Positions 1 through 12,369 of a DNA stretch of 64,000 bases are shown here, piece by piece. Made by a program: the position numbers and the translations under genes. This stretch comes from Delphinapterus leucas. Taxonomy: Eukaryota > Chordata > Mammalia > Artiodactyla > Monodontidae. The stretch covers positions 4,653,804 to 4,717,803 of the forward strand of contig NW_022098063.1 in the NCBI RefSeq assembly GCF_002288925.2, written 5' to 3'. How positions within the stretch are numbered: position 1 is the stretch's first letter; each line of letters begins with the position of its first letter. The notes beneath the pieces were generated by a model. The model was not told the DNA's origin and searched no databases. It saw only the letters and a program-made list of their open reading frames with translations.

Positions 1-1320
1 CTTCTTTTCACTTATAATCAGATTTTTTTAAAACTGATAATGACCTTTTAACCTATTTTCCTATAAAGTAAGACTTCTCCTCTGAGAATGGCAATTCCTT
101 AATAGACTTGTGCATTAAAGCTCTTTATAGAGAAAAATATTTTTTCTGGGAGTTTGGGGAGAGTTTGGTATACTAAGTTTCCTCACTTTTGGAAAAATGT
201 GTAGTTTGGCCCATTTTCAAGTAATGAGAACTCAAAATAGAAACATACTTAAAAAAAAAAACCTTACTGGTTAAAAAAATTAGAAAGTTTGCTCAGATAT
301 AGAAAAATGTAAATGGAAATAAAAATAGGAACGCAAATGAGTCCCAGATTTAGTTAAGATGACAGCCCTCTTTAATGCCACCATCCTAAGGCACCCTTTG
401 TACACTCTTTTCTGTTATATGGTTTTAATGGAAAGCAGCTGCCTTGGAAGGCATTGTTTACAATGGATCTCTGTCATAGCTCTGCATTGTAGCTATAAAT
501 AATGTCAACATGTTCTCCTATCCAGCAGCCTAGATGCTGATGCCACCCATCCATACCAGATGAGGTTATATTATTCTTCCCAAACATATTCATTATCATC
601 TTAGGCTGTCCCCATCCCTGAGTGTAATGATGACCCTTTGTAACACCATTCATCACTGCCTGTGATTGTTTGCAGCTGAGGCTGTTGGCCTGCGGGTCCT
701 CTCCCACCCAGCTGCTTTGTTGCCCAGCAATATCATGTTTGCTCTGCCTTCTTTTTGATCTTTCTTGAAAACATTTTCATCTTTTTCAATATGGACATGT
801 GGCTGTAAAAGCAATGCAAAGCCAAGGTACATCTGTGTTAGCATCTGACATACTCACGTAGTGGTCTCGGCAGTTTAGCCAGGTAAGGGATGAGCCACTG
901 ATGGAAAGTCTAGGAAGGATCTTGAAAAATGGATAGAAGGTCAGGGGGAAACTGTGAGGTGGGGTTTTAAATATATTTTCTGGGAAAAGCTGGAGTGAAT
1001 GGAGGCCAGTGAGTCAGTGACATTTTCTTGTGTCCACTCCCCCCAGCAGGTTGGTAAGAGTCAGGGGGCCCTGAAGCCTCGGTGCGTATGTATTTTTCTG
1101 GGTAGGGGGTGACTTCATTTTGTTGGATTCTTGGTTATGAACCACAGATACAAAAGGCAATGAATAAATACATAGCAATACTAAGAAACAGGGAGAGGAG
1201 CCATCAGTGAAACAGAATTTGAAGACTACTTGAAAGACAGAGGCAGGTGGGATTAAATGATGGGGAAACAGCTCAAAACAGGCAGAGGAGAAGATGGCTG
1301 CTGCCTGTGGAGACAAATTT
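1..1320. other. Mostly unassigned flank
   Basis: AT-rich sequence without a repeat family I can name. The only structure of note is on the minus strand at about 474-844, listed separately. Small A- and T-runs (for example near 250) are unremarkable. I see no promoter or splice-bounded exon. Confidence 0.5.
474..844 (-). pseudogene. Possible decayed coding fragment, unidentified
   Basis: Two minus-strand open stretches of 63 and 77 codons overlap at 653-707 in different frames, as a coding sequence broken by a frameshift would. The upstream one holds a charged run (HIEKDENVFKKDQKEGRAN). The downstream one is rich in Gly, Met, Trp and His (GMDGWHQHLGCWIGEHVD) and ends at a stop. The composition is more protein-like than most open frames nearby. 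I do not recognise a protein family, see no poly(A) tail or target-site duplication, and cannot exclude chance. Confidence 0.2.
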
Positions 1321-1324
1321 AGAG

Positions 1325-3730
1325 ATTCTCTAAAAATCAGTTTTAGGTATCAGGTGCAGAAAGGGGTCCCAAGAGAATCATCAGAGGACTAGTTTACGGA
1401 TCAGCAGGTGGACTAGCCTCCAGTGGGAGGAGTGGGAGGTTCTCTCACCGAGCAGATTAGCTACTTGTAGATCATAATTTTACCCCAATAAGTGGAGAAA
1501 TCTGTGGGAAAAATAAAGTCAATAAGCTAGCAGTGAATCAAGCACAAAGACAAACCAGCAACTCAGATCTCCAAATGTTTGAAGAACAACCACCACCAAC
1601 TCAACAGAGCACCTAAGATCTGAGGTTACTGTGGAGTTTAAAAGAAGTATATTTATTGCCTTCCAGAAGGTGAGATGATATCATACTTACAAAACAAGAT
1701 TAATCAGTTTCATGATACAGTAAAATCCTTAGAGGCCTTGGGACTAGGAAATAAGATTACCCAAATTGAAAACCAAAAGTTCTGTTAACCTGAATAGCAA
1801 AAGGAACACAATTTATGCACCAAAATATTGACCTAAGATACTGAGCAGAAGATTATCCCAGAACCACCACAAAAAGGCATGGAAGCAAAAAAGCATGGAA
1901 GAAAGCTGAAACAAAAAGACCTGGAAATCCCAAAATCTATCTAATGGGAGCTCCCAAAGGAGGAAATGGAAGAGAGGATATAATTAAAGTACTAGAAGGT
2001 AATTCCCCACAACTGAGAGGTTAAATGGTACCTGAATTTGAATGGGCACGCTGAGGCCTGTCAGAAGGAAAATGATGACATATCTTCCTTAACTTACCAG
2101 GGAGAACTTTCAGAGCACCAATCATAAACAGATGCTTCCAAAGAAAGAAACAAACCCACAAGGATACACATAAGGAAAAAGAATTGGACTGACATCATAT
2201 TTCTCAATGGCAACATTAGATACAGGAAGACAAAAGATTTGAATCCTGATTTATATGTTTGGTCAAATTCTCATTCATCTGTAAGAGCAAACTTCAATTT
2301 TTTCAGATTTAGAAAAGATAAATTCCACTTCCTACAAACCCCAGTTAGAGAATAACCAGCATGTATTCTAGCAAATGAACAATATATGTAACAAAAAACC
2401 ATATAATTACAAGAAATCAGGGTGAGGAAGAATCCAAGAAAATAATACTGCTATTATGTCTGAATAATTGTTCATTTCTAGACAAAAATTTATATACCTT
2501 AATGTGGAATTAGAAGAGAATAAAGTATGAACTAACATGTATTCCTTGCTCAATGAGATAATGTGATATTAACTAACTATATGTGGTAGGAAAATAAATA
2601 TAGATATTCATATACAAATAGGATGTTTGAATTCCAGACCACAAAGGACAAAAAAAAAAATCTACATTTGTTCACTCTAAGTAAATACCAGAGTGGAAAA
2701 GAAATAAGAAAATACAGTACCTAGAAAAATAAGGTGGCTAATATAAATCCAAATATACTGGTAATCCTAATAAATGGGAAGAGATTAAATTCCCCAATTC
2801 TGGGTAGAAATTCTGAGATTGGGTTAAAAAAAATAAGCTCCAAGCTATTTCAGGAAACTTAAAAAACAAAATGAAGCCATGAGTTTGGAAATCAAATCAT
2901 AAAAAGAGATACCGTAGCATTTGCCTTTCAACAGAGCACAAGTAAAGCAAAACACCAAGCAAAAATGGCATTCAAGGTAGGAAGCACTGAAAACAACATT
3001 TTAATTAGATAAATCAGTTAAAAAACATGAAGGACAAACCTTCATAAACCTAGTAACATAGACTTATGATGCATTAAAGCAAAACATTAAAATGTCATAA
3101 GGAGAAGTGAACAAATTCACAATCAAGGTGGAAGACTTAAAAACAAATCCAAAACCTCATTCAGAAATTGATCAAGTAGGTTAAAATGAATTAGAATATA
3201 GAGTGATATAATCCACAGATTTGACCAAATGATTATATATATAAATTTATAGAGTACAGAGTATAGTCTTCTCAGATATACATATTCATAGAACTGGGAT
3301 TAAAAAAATCAAAACTAAAATGAGAAGTAATCATTTAATTGGAGTGAAAGAATTCTGATAAAAATTACACTTTTAAGTACATTTACTGGACACCTAGGAT
3401 CTCAATGTACAAGTACTTTTAAAAAGAAGAAATGTATAAAGATAAAATCAAAGATTAGTAAAAAAAAAAAAGGCAAATCAATTAAAGTATAAGATGTTTT
3501 TCACCTTTAAGTAGAATCTAGAAGATTTCTGGAGAAATCTAGTTAGAAATAAAAGAACCAGAACCTTTTCAAAATTTAAAAATGTGGTAGAATTAAAGAT
3601 TTTAGGAAATTTTAAGTGAAAGATGTCTAACATTTTGTTAATAAACTTGAGAATCTAGAAGAAATGGGTGAATTTCTAAAAAATCAAAAATACTAACCTT
3701 GGCTCAAAAAGCAATTTATCTGAATAGGGC
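1325..3730 (+). repeat. Ancient L1 (L1M/HAL1-like), ORF1 to early ORF2
   Basis: A-rich sense-strand sequence that follows the order of a LINE-1. About 2180-2350 resembles the end of ORF1 in old L1s (a 'ttctcaatggcaacattag' motif followed by 'cagatttagaaaagataaa'). About 3100-3290 resembles the ORF2 endonuclease region ('aaattcacaatcaaggtgg' and following bases). About 3650-3710 resembles the start of the reverse-transcriptase domain. All frames carry many stops and indels, so it is inactive. It overlaps in content with the element at 5.3-10.0 kb, so these are two copies. The 5' boundary is uncertain. Confidence 0.65.
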
Positions 3731-3733
3731 TGC

Positions 3734-4110
3734 TACATAACAGAATTGAATTGAGTAAATTTAAAAGCTCTTATTGGCTTTATTCAGCCATTCTCGAATT
3801 AGGCAGTGTCACCTCTAGCAGATAGGAGGATGCTCCAAAGAATTTTACAAGATGAAATCCTTTTATAAGCAGAAGGGAGTTGGACAAGGAAGTTTAACTA
3901 GCAAAATGCAAATTGGCTGTGGTAAGGTCACATTCTTTTAGCGGAGGCAGGGGTCTATCAGGCAGATGACCTCACTAGTGCTGACCAGGTGATTCCAGAT
4001 TGACTGGCTTAAGATTCCATTCTTGGGAGATGCTGAAACTGTAATTAAGTGTTAAGTCTTGGTGATGTGGGCAGGCATAACTGTCTTGCTTTTAACAGAG
4101 CAATAAACAT
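3734..4110 (-). repeat. Solo LTR-like sequence (ERV1 type), antisense
   Basis: The segment begins with 'ttggctttattcagcc', the reverse complement of an LTR R region carrying an AATAAA-type signal. It then shows features I associate with mammalian ERV1 LTRs in antisense: a 'gatgctccaaagaatttt' motif, a 'cttttataagcagaaggg' motif and a 'gaccaggtgattccagattg' motif. No internal retroviral sequence is visible beside it. Family and exact ends need a repeat library. Confidence 0.5.
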
Positions 4111-5290
4111 GAAAGTGAAAATACAGTTTAAAAGAAAAAACTCTCCAAAAGATGAACTCTGTGTCTATGGGTCAAAATATATATAGGAAGACTAATAATC
4201 AAGTAATTACAAGCATCATGAGTGTCATGAATGTGGAAGAAAGAATGCCTTCTTTTTATGTGGCTTTGCTAGAAATCCTTGAGAAAAAGCCAAGGGAGCC
4301 TATCTTTTTCAGCCCTTTCCAGGAAACTCTTGAAGTTTTTAAAGAATTTTGACAATCAAGCTGCCACCTGTTTACTCCAAAACACTTGATTTTCCAAAGG
4401 AAGCAGCTCAGTCATAAAACAAGCAGGAGAGAGAAGACCTTTCCTTTCTTAAGTAATATTTGATCCCTGAAGGGAAAAAGCAAAGATTAAAGTAGTGGTA
4501 ATGATATGAGAAAGATACCCTGTTATCTTGATTTACACAGAAAGTGGAGAGGAAGCATTTCTAATTTATGGTTCCATATATATCACAGAAAGGAGAACAT
4601 ATGATAACATTTAATGAGTGCATTAATTTTTTACAGCGCTCAGTTGATTAGAACGATGCTGGAATACTAAGGAATGCTGGTGGTATAAAACGGTCCTCTA
4701 AGCATCAGTGACAAAGTGTCAGGTGGAAGTTACATTAAGTTTGGCACACATCTTTAAACAGTGTCTGATATGAGCAGATGTTCAATTTTTCACACTGAAG
4801 AGGTGGTGCAGGAGATTCTATTGTAATGTAACATAATGTAATGGCATAATTTGCTGTGAAAGTAAAATAAGCCATCTATCTTGGATGAGGTAGTTGGTGT
4901 TTGTTTGTGAAGTGTGCTAATAATTTCAGTGTTTATGTCTTCAGTGGAAACTAAAGATTCTGAAGGTCCTAAATACCCCTTGTCTACAACTGCTTTTATC
5001 CATATTGTACTGACACAGTACTATAGGTGCCATGCTCAGGTAGCATCTTTAAATATCTGATAATGTTTTTAGTGGTGTCCTTTAAGACTCATATTTCCTC
5101 AATTTTGCCATTGTATCCTTTAATACTCCCTCACTCTGCCCACTTCCTATGTCCTAGAAGTGAAGGGAAAGTTGCTAAAATATGAGAGTAGTAAATTCCT
5201 TAAAGCCTCAACTTCCTAAAAGATATCTTCTTGACATACTTTGCTACCTAAAGGCTGGGTTCTCTAATCAGCTGTTTTGAATGGTGATGT
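4111..5290. other. Unassigned non-coding sequence
   Basis: AT-rich sequence. One 66-codon open stretch on the plus strand (4152-4352) has no recognisable domain or context. Short repeats such as 'taatgtaacataatgtaatg' near 4830 are local slippage products. No gene supported. Confidence 0.4.
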
Positions 5291-6134
5291 TCATTGTCAT
5301 ACCTATTCCTCAGTTTTTTTGTGTCAGTATCTCAGAAAATAAAAAAATAGCTGAGCCAAGGGTGGATATGTAAATTTGACTCTCCCAACTTCTCAAAATA
5401 ATAAAGAGCAATAAAAACAACACAACCGCACAAACTTTTCTATCATCATAACTATAAGTCAGACTGATCCAAACCTCGAATTACCAGTAAGTGGAAGAAT
5501 AAACATGAAATCCCAGCATGATATCTCTTGTGTTCCCCATGGCAAGCCTTTGGGAGACTGTATGGGTAGGTAGTTCAGCAAAAACTACACAGAAAAAGTA
5601 AAATGGGGAGATAGCAATAGGGGGAAAATAAATCCAATAGAAACCACCAACAGAAAGAAAAAGGCTGAGAAAATACAGAAAAAGTGTAGTGGTGGCAGGC
5701 CAGAGCTCTGACTGCAGGGGAGGGACTTAAAAGTATGTGTGAGACATGAGTAAAGAGTAGCTGAGTGGTAACACTATAGGCAAAGAAGAAGGTTAAGGTA
5801 ATGGAGAGCCATCCTTGGAAAGTGTCTGGTGGAGGGAAAAGGAAACAAGATGGGGATGTTTGGACAGAAGAGAATCAAAATACGAGAGGACACACCACAC
5901 CCCTCCCTCATTTACCTCTCCCCCCAACCTCCAAAATACAATACTTGGTTAAAAAGAAAAATTACTCCTTGTTACACTGTGGTAAGAAATTATTTGTTCT
6001 TTCTCACAAGCACCTCAAACTGCTGGCTCTGTCTACAGAAATGCAGAAGCACGTTTCCATCTTGTTTTTAAGGTTATTACAAAAATACAGAATGAGGATA
6101 ATCCAAATGTTCAGCTGATTAAAGACTCATCCTC

Positions 6135-6714
6135 TAAAGAAGGTGTGGCACATATATACAATGGAATATTACTCAGCCATAAAAAGAAACGAAATTGAGT
6201 TATTTGTAGTGAGGTGGATGGACCTAGAGTCTGTCATACAGAGTGAAGTAAGTCAGAAAGAGAAAAACAAATACTGTATGCTAACACATATATATGGAAT
6301 CTAAAAAAAAAAAAGTTCTGATGAAACTAGGGTCAGGACAGGAATAAAGATGCAGACGTAGAGAATGGACTTAAGGACATGGGGAGGGGGAAGGGTAAGC
6401 TGGGACGAAGTGAGAGAGTGGCATGGACACATATATACTACCAAATGTCAAATAGATAGCTAGTAGGAAGCAGCCGCATAGCACAGGGAGATCAGCTCGG
6501 TGCTTTGTGACCACCTAGAGGGGTGGGAGGGAAGGAGGGAGATGCAAAAGGGAGGGGATATGGGAATATATGTATATGTATATCTGATTCACTTTGTTAT
6601 GCAGCAGAAACTAACACAACATTGTAAAGCAATTATACTACAATAAAAATGTTTAAAAAATTAAGTTATCAAATAATAATTAATAAAAAAGTTTTTGTGA
6701 TATTAAAAAAAAAA
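6135..6714 (+). mobile_element. 5'-truncated L1 3' end with target-site duplication
   Basis: Starts within the last codons of ORF2; the conceptual peptide includes YTMEYYSAIKRNEIELF, the conserved L1 ORF2 C-terminus. It continues through a cetartiodactyl L1 3' UTR ('gggagatcagctcggtgct', 'gattcactttgttatgcag') to a poly(A) tail. A 14-bp duplication flanks it: aaagactcatcctc at 6121-6134 and aaaaactcatcctc at 6711-6724, one mismatch. This is the signature of target-primed reverse transcription. It interrupts the older L1, so it is younger. Confidence 0.9.
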
Positions 6715-7670
6715 ACTCATCCTCATCAAAACCAATGACAAAAAAGAAAGAAAATGAAATGTAACACTTCAAACTGAATTCAGTATCCTCAAACAAGCTT
6801 TTGTGGTTTTGGAGGATGCTTTGAACTATAAGTCCAAAATCTGAGAACAAAAGGCACATAAACTCAAATGAAACAACTTTATTAAACTGAGGGAAGAAAT
6901 AAAATAAAAGTTAAAATCATATTAGAAATGTAGACTAACTTATAAGTTAGCCAAAGAAGAGTAGATTAAAAAAGATAAAAAAGGACATTGGAAAAATGTA
7001 GAAAAGCAACCAAGAAAATGTGACAAAGGATGTAAAAAGACTCAGAGGGATGGCAATTGATTTGGAAGACAACCACAGAAGGAATAACATTTAAATAGTT
7101 GGAGTCCCAAGGAACAAAAACAAAAAGTGGAACAGAACTAGTAGTTACCACCATTAAAAACAAACAAACAAACAAAAACCTTTTTGGATGTAAAGGACTT
7201 GTGTCTACATTTTGAAGGGGCTCACTGACACTACTGTAAACTAACCCTTAATAATCAACTCAAAGTCATGCTCTCACAAAGCTACTAAACAAAGATAAAG
7301 ACTCCTTAGCACCATCAGGGGAAAAGATACAGTAACTTACAAGAGAAGATAACTAGACTGATATGAGACTTCTCAAATACAACAGAAAAAGCAAGTCAAC
7401 AATAGAACAGCATTTTCAAAAAAAGTGTGAACCAGCGATTTTTCCCTCCAGCCAAGCTGTCCTTCAAGTGTCAAGGCTATAGAAAAACAACTTTAAACCC
7501 AGAAGAGCTCAGGGAATTATGTATCCTTGAGGCTTTTTTGAAGAATCTACTAGAAAATGAACTCCATTTAACCAGGAGATAACGAGGGAAACTTTAGCAA
7601 AAGAAGCGATGGACGTCATTTAATAACTTAGATCTAAAACTAAAACAAAGGTGAATAAGAAAGGTGAAGA

Positions 7671-7804
7671 AGGACTTCCCTGATGGTCCAGTGATTAAGC
7701 CTCCATGCTTCCAATGTAGGGGGTGCACCGTTGGTTTGATCCCTGGTTGGGGAAATAAGATCCCATATGCAGTGCCGTGCAGCCAAAAAAAAAAAAAAAA
7801 AAAA
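7671..7804 (+). mobile_element. tRNA-Glu SINE, CHR-type, short form
   Basis: Begins 'aggacttccctgatggtcc', typical of CHR SINEs. It has a pol III box A-like 'tggtccagtgattaagc' and box B-like 'ggtttgatccc', a short body and a poly(A) tail of 20 or more bases. It is inserted in the ancient L1. The flanking duplication is not clear enough to claim. Confidence 0.88.
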
Positions 7805-10015
7805 TAGTGAATAATAAAATGTTATATGACATATGCTAATGTTATGTGTTCTGTGTTCTGATAAAGTAGACATAATGTGATTAGAAAGGTGAAAATAGAA
7901 TAAATTCACTAATTATTGTATAAGTGTTAGATGTGGGTTAAGAATACCATTAGAAACTCATAAATGATTGTAATGATTTAAGAAAACAAGGGAATAATGA
8001 CATTTAAAACAGTATAAACAAAAATACAAACCTTAAAAGCCAAAAAAAAGTAAAAACATATAGAGAAAAAAATTATACAGTTGAGATCAAATGTGGCAGT
8101 CTTAACAATAAATGTAAATGGGTTCAACTCACTTATTAAAAGAAAAAGCTGTTCAACTGGCTCTCAAAGGAAGGCCTACCTATATGCTATAAATGTAAGA
8201 GACACACCTAAAATGAAATAATTTGAAAAGGCTAACAAGACAGAAATAGGCAAAGTGTATCAGGCAAATGGAAACAATAAGAAAGCAGGTTTAGCAAACT
8301 AATATCATACAAAGTATAATTCAATCCAAAAGCATTAAATGTAAAAATGAAGGATGCTTTTTAATGTTAAAAGGCCTAATTCATGATGTATAACAATTAT
8401 GAACATTATGCACCAAAAAAACACAGCAATCATCTTTATAAAAAAAAAAAAAACAAAAAAAAATCTAACCAGAAATGTAAGGAGATGTAGAGAAAGCATG
8501 ATAATATGGGATTTTAAGACACACAAAACAGATCAAATTGACAAAAGCAAGGATGGAAAACCTAAACATCATAACTAAAAGATTTTATGATATATTGAAC
8601 TTTATACCTCAATATAGATGATACATGTTTCTCTGAAGCACAGGTGAAATGCTAAAAACATTAATAACAAAGAAAGCAACAGTAGAAATATTAAATATTA
8701 CAAATAACACTATTAGATTACAATGGACTAAAACTAGAAATTATTATTAAAAAAAGCCCAAAGTACTTGCACCTGGATACTTAACTTTTTGTTATACAGC
8801 TCTTGAAAGGGAAATAGAAAATTTTATAACTTCTAAAAAATTACATAATCATAGAATTTGTCATTTTATGTAGTTAAAAAATATGTAGTTTTTAAGAAAT
8901 GAAAACATTCAAACAGTGACATGTTTAAAGCAGTGATAATAGGGAAATCAGCAGCACAAAATACCTTTATCATAAAAGTGAAAGAATAGAAAAATGAAAT
9001 TACAAGCACAAAAGTTAGAAAAAACCTCAACGTAAACCAGGAGAGAGCACAAGGAAAGGGCTAATAATGATGAAAGCAAAAATTAAAGAGGACAATAGAA
9101 AAACAGATCTAGTTAAACAAACTCCTGGTAATTTGAAAACATTAACAAAATAGTCAAACCTATAGATACCATGATCAAGAAACAAAGGGACAAATCACAA
9201 ATATACAAATAAGAAATGGAAAGGGAGAAATGGCCCGAGTGAGTTGGACAAAATTTAAAAATATCATCAGACTATTTTGCAAAACCTTAAGTAATACATT
9301 TGAAAATGGAGATGAAGTAGATAATTTCCTAGGGAGATAAAAGTTTACCAAACTGACCCAATTGAAGATAGAATGTTTACTCAAACAACTTGTCCTAGAA
9401 GAAACGGAGAAAGTTATCAAGATACTACCTCACAAAAAGTACCATATTCAGGTGAGAATTCACAGCAAAGTTCAAAGAGTAGATGGTCCCAATGCTTTAT
9501 GCATTATTCCAGAGCACTGAAAATGAAGGAAGACTTACTAATGTTTTAATAAAGCAAGTATAACATTGACATATAAATTTGATAAAGATAGTACAAAAAA
9601 TTTATGAACCAATATCATCAATGAACATTGATGCAAAAGTTCAAAATAATATATGGTGAACAGAATCCAGTGCTACTATAAGGAAACAATACACAATGAC
9701 CTGAGCTTATTTTAGGAATGTGAGGTTAGTTCAATATTTGGAAGCCCATTAATATATAGCTAAATAATATACCTAAATAATATGTCTAAGGAAAAAACAA
9801 AGGATTGTCTCCACTGACACTAGAAATTTCAAATTGTTAAATCTGTTAAGATTTCAAAACGTATTCCTGATAAAATGCACTCAAGCAAATAGGAATTGAT
9901 GTATACTTTTTTTTGTTGTTACAGATTCAAATAAAAAATATATATACATATCCTACTCCTGAGTCTAGCATCCTCCTTAACTGGGAAGCGCTAGCAGCAT
10001 TTCCAGTAACATCTG

Positions 10016-10179
10016 AGAGAAACAACTGTAGTAGGGAATCTGGGTGAAGGTATCTGGGAATTCTTTTGAGTAGCCTTGTAAATTTTCTCAAAGTCTGAAA
10101 TTATGTCAAAATAAAATATTTTAAAATGTGTAGAATGAGGTTACTAATGCTTCTTTTCTTTCTTACGACCTAGGACAGA
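10016..10179. other. Unassigned sequence after L1
   Basis: Short AT-rich stretch between the end of the ancient L1 and an LTR-like segment. The string 'gtcaaaataaaatatttta' near 10110 looks like a decayed retroelement tail, but I cannot assign it. Confidence 0.3.
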
Positions 10180-10560
10180 TATTTCTAGCTATCTACCCAA
10201 TGCCTAGTTTTCCATTCTTCCAAATTTCTTTTTAGGGAGGTCTGAGGTTAAATACCTTGTAACGCAACTCTGTCCCCTGAGATAAACTTGAAAGGGTAGG
10301 GTTTCTGGGAAAAATTCCAAAAAGGGGCAGGCTTGGCTGATAATAGCCTCAGGCCTTTTGCCCTTCAATACCTTCCTGCCAGGAGGCAGCAGCCACCTTA
10401 TCTCCACAAGGAGGAAATGCTCAGGCTGAAGATGAAGTGACAGATATAGAAGGAGCTTGAGTCCCTGGTGGAGTCGGGGAGTCATTACGTCAGCCACTGA
10501 GGGACAATTTCTGGATGTTTTGCATAGTAGGAATAATCCTCTTCCTCACTTGGCCGTAGT
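10180..10560 (+). repeat. Decayed LTR-like sequence (MaLR type?)
   Basis: More GC-rich than its neighbours. It carries 'gatatagaaggagcttgag' and 'gtcagccactgaggga', which resemble the 3' half of old mammalian LTRs of the MLT/MER class. The match is from memory and weak. A 97-codon minus-strand open stretch over the same bases has no recognisable family and is probably a by-product. Confidence 0.35.
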
Positions 10561-10849
10561 TGGCTGGGTTTACTGTTTCTTGCAGCTGCATGAATTTAAT
10601 TTTTTTCATATAGGTATGACATAGACTTTAAATGAGAAAATTAACGTAGTTGAGAACCACCACAAGATCCAGGATTAAATCCCAAACTACATTTCCAAGT
10701 GAAGGTTTTAGAGAGTTCACACTATGCTGAGAACCACTCCAGTGACTTGAAAAACGAAGCACAAGGCAATAAGCATGGGTAATGCTTTCATCCTCTCCTT
10801 TTATCAATTCCATATGATTTGCTGAGAAACTACTAAGTGAAAAATACTG
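10561..10849. other. Unassigned sequence
   Basis: No recognisable gene or repeat. Ordinary AT-rich composition. Confidence 0.3.
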
Positions 10850-11640
10850 GAAAACAGAAATGTGTCTCAGTAGTTCACAAGGACCTTATAATACCTGCTA
10901 GCAAGTGAATAGAGATGTGTGTGCTTTAAGAAATAAAACCCGCACATGACATTATGTTAAAAGTGTCAATAAGCAGTATGGATGGTACAAATCCTACATA
11001 AATTCAAAGACGTACTGGTTGAGTGGAGAATTCATGGAGGAGGTGGTATCTGAGTAAGTCTTGGCAAAAAGATAAAACTTGGATCATTGGAAGGGGGATA
11101 GGTGGGAAGGCAGTCTTGGCAAAATAAATGCCGTATACCAATGGATGGAAGTTAGGGACAGTAAGACAGTTCTTTTGGAGTAGAATGTTTTGTTTTTTTT
11201 TTTTTAAAGAAGATGTTGGGGGTAGGAGTTTATTTATTTATTTACTTTTGCTGTGGTGGGTCTTCGTTTCTGCGCGAGGGCTTTCTCTAGTTGCGGCAAG
11301 CGGGGGCCACTCTTTATCGCGGTGCACGGGCCTCTCACTGTCGCGGCCTCTCTTGTTGCGGAGCACAGGCTCCAGACGCGCAGGCTCAGTAGTTCTGGCT
11401 CACGGGCCTAGTTGCTCCGCGGCATGTGGGGTCTTCCCGGACCACGGTTCGAACCTGTGTCCCCTGCATTAGCAGGCAGATTCTCAACCAGTGCGTCACC
11501 AGGGAAGCCCGGAGTAGAATGTTTTTGACATTATAAATTCTTCAGCAGGGTTATAGTCTGACTGAAGCAGAATTTTAGAGTTATCTAATACGTAGGATGA
11601 AACAGAGGAAACTTAGAATCAAACAGGATGAGAAATTTAG
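10850..11640 (-). repeat. L2 LINE fragment, antisense, split by a SINE
   Basis: The plus strand reads like the reverse complement of L2: 'gtggtatctgagtaagtct', 'ggaaggcagtcttggcaaa' and, after the SINE, 'gttatagtctgactgaagc'. Old and heavily diverged. The SINE at 11192-11510 interrupts it, so the L2 is the older insertion. Confidence 0.5.
11192..11510 (-). mobile_element. CHR-2-like SINE with clear target-site duplication
   Basis: Antisense. The T-rich tail is at the left (11192 onward), then the CHR body ('ctttctctagttgcggcaa', 'tctcttgttgcggagcac'), ending with the tRNA-Glu head reading 'accagggaagccc'. Direct repeats ggagtagaatgtttt at 11177-11191 and 11511-11525 are 15 of 15 identical. 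It keeps many CpG sites, which suggests a fairly recent insertion. Confidence 0.95.
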
Positions 11641-12334
11641 TAACCTTAATCATAGGTGGAATGGAAAAGACAAATTTAAGAGCTATCTCTAAGGAAAAAT
11701 TCACATGCTTTGGTACCTTATCAGATTTAGGGGTGGATCATAAACTATCCTAAGGTTTCTAATGTAATTGCTTATTAAAAGAATAGTGGTGTCATTGACA
11801 GAAATTGGTAATTAGAAATGGGGCTCTTTGCTTGGAGAGAGCTGTGGGAAGAGTAAGAAGATACTGGTTTAAACTGTTAACACTTACTGTCAAAGCTAAT
11901 ATTGGGTCTTTTTCTATGTGTACATTTACAAACTTGGTTTAAACTCTACTGTTCTTTTTTTCTAGTAATTTGAAAGCTGTGACCCTACTCTAAAATGTAA
12001 ATTTTGGTTTCAAAAAATACACTAAAATATGTCTCCATTTATTAGTATTAACAATGAAGTAATAGCTAATAAAACTATATTACCATATTACAGGTTGAAG
12101 CAATTTCTCCATTTTGATCTAATCCCATTTATCTTATTATAATCTGACTTTTAGACTTAAATTATTGTTTTCAACCTATCTTATTTTAGACACCTTTTAT
12201 TTTGTATGCATTCTTTGCTAATCTGACCATAAAGAAATAACTGTGTTCAGTGCTGTTATAAAGTGGTATTTAAAACATCACTTCTTCAGGTTTTTATTTA
12301 AAATTCTTATTCTCATATCATGTAATTGGGTATC

Positions 12335-12369
<35 letters not shown>

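Larger units (their letters stand above)
5291..10015 (+). repeat. Ancient L1 (HAL1/L1M-like), split by later insertions
   Basis: About 5480-5740 resembles the 5' UTR of an old L1/HAL1 ('gtggcaggccagagctctg'). About 6740-7600 resembles decayed ORF1, including 'cctcaaacaagcttttg' followed by a 'cataaactcaaatgaaac' motif. ORF2 starts near 8100 with codons related to LNVNGLNSPIK ('aaatgtaaatgggttcaac'). The endonuclease region follows, then reverse-transcriptase sequence from about 9060. The copy stops near 10015 after 'ctagcatcctccttaactgg', which corresponds to the L1 'AxIILNGE' region. Dense stops make it dead. A younger L1 (6135-6714) and a SINE (7671-7804) lie inside it. Confidence 0.7.
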
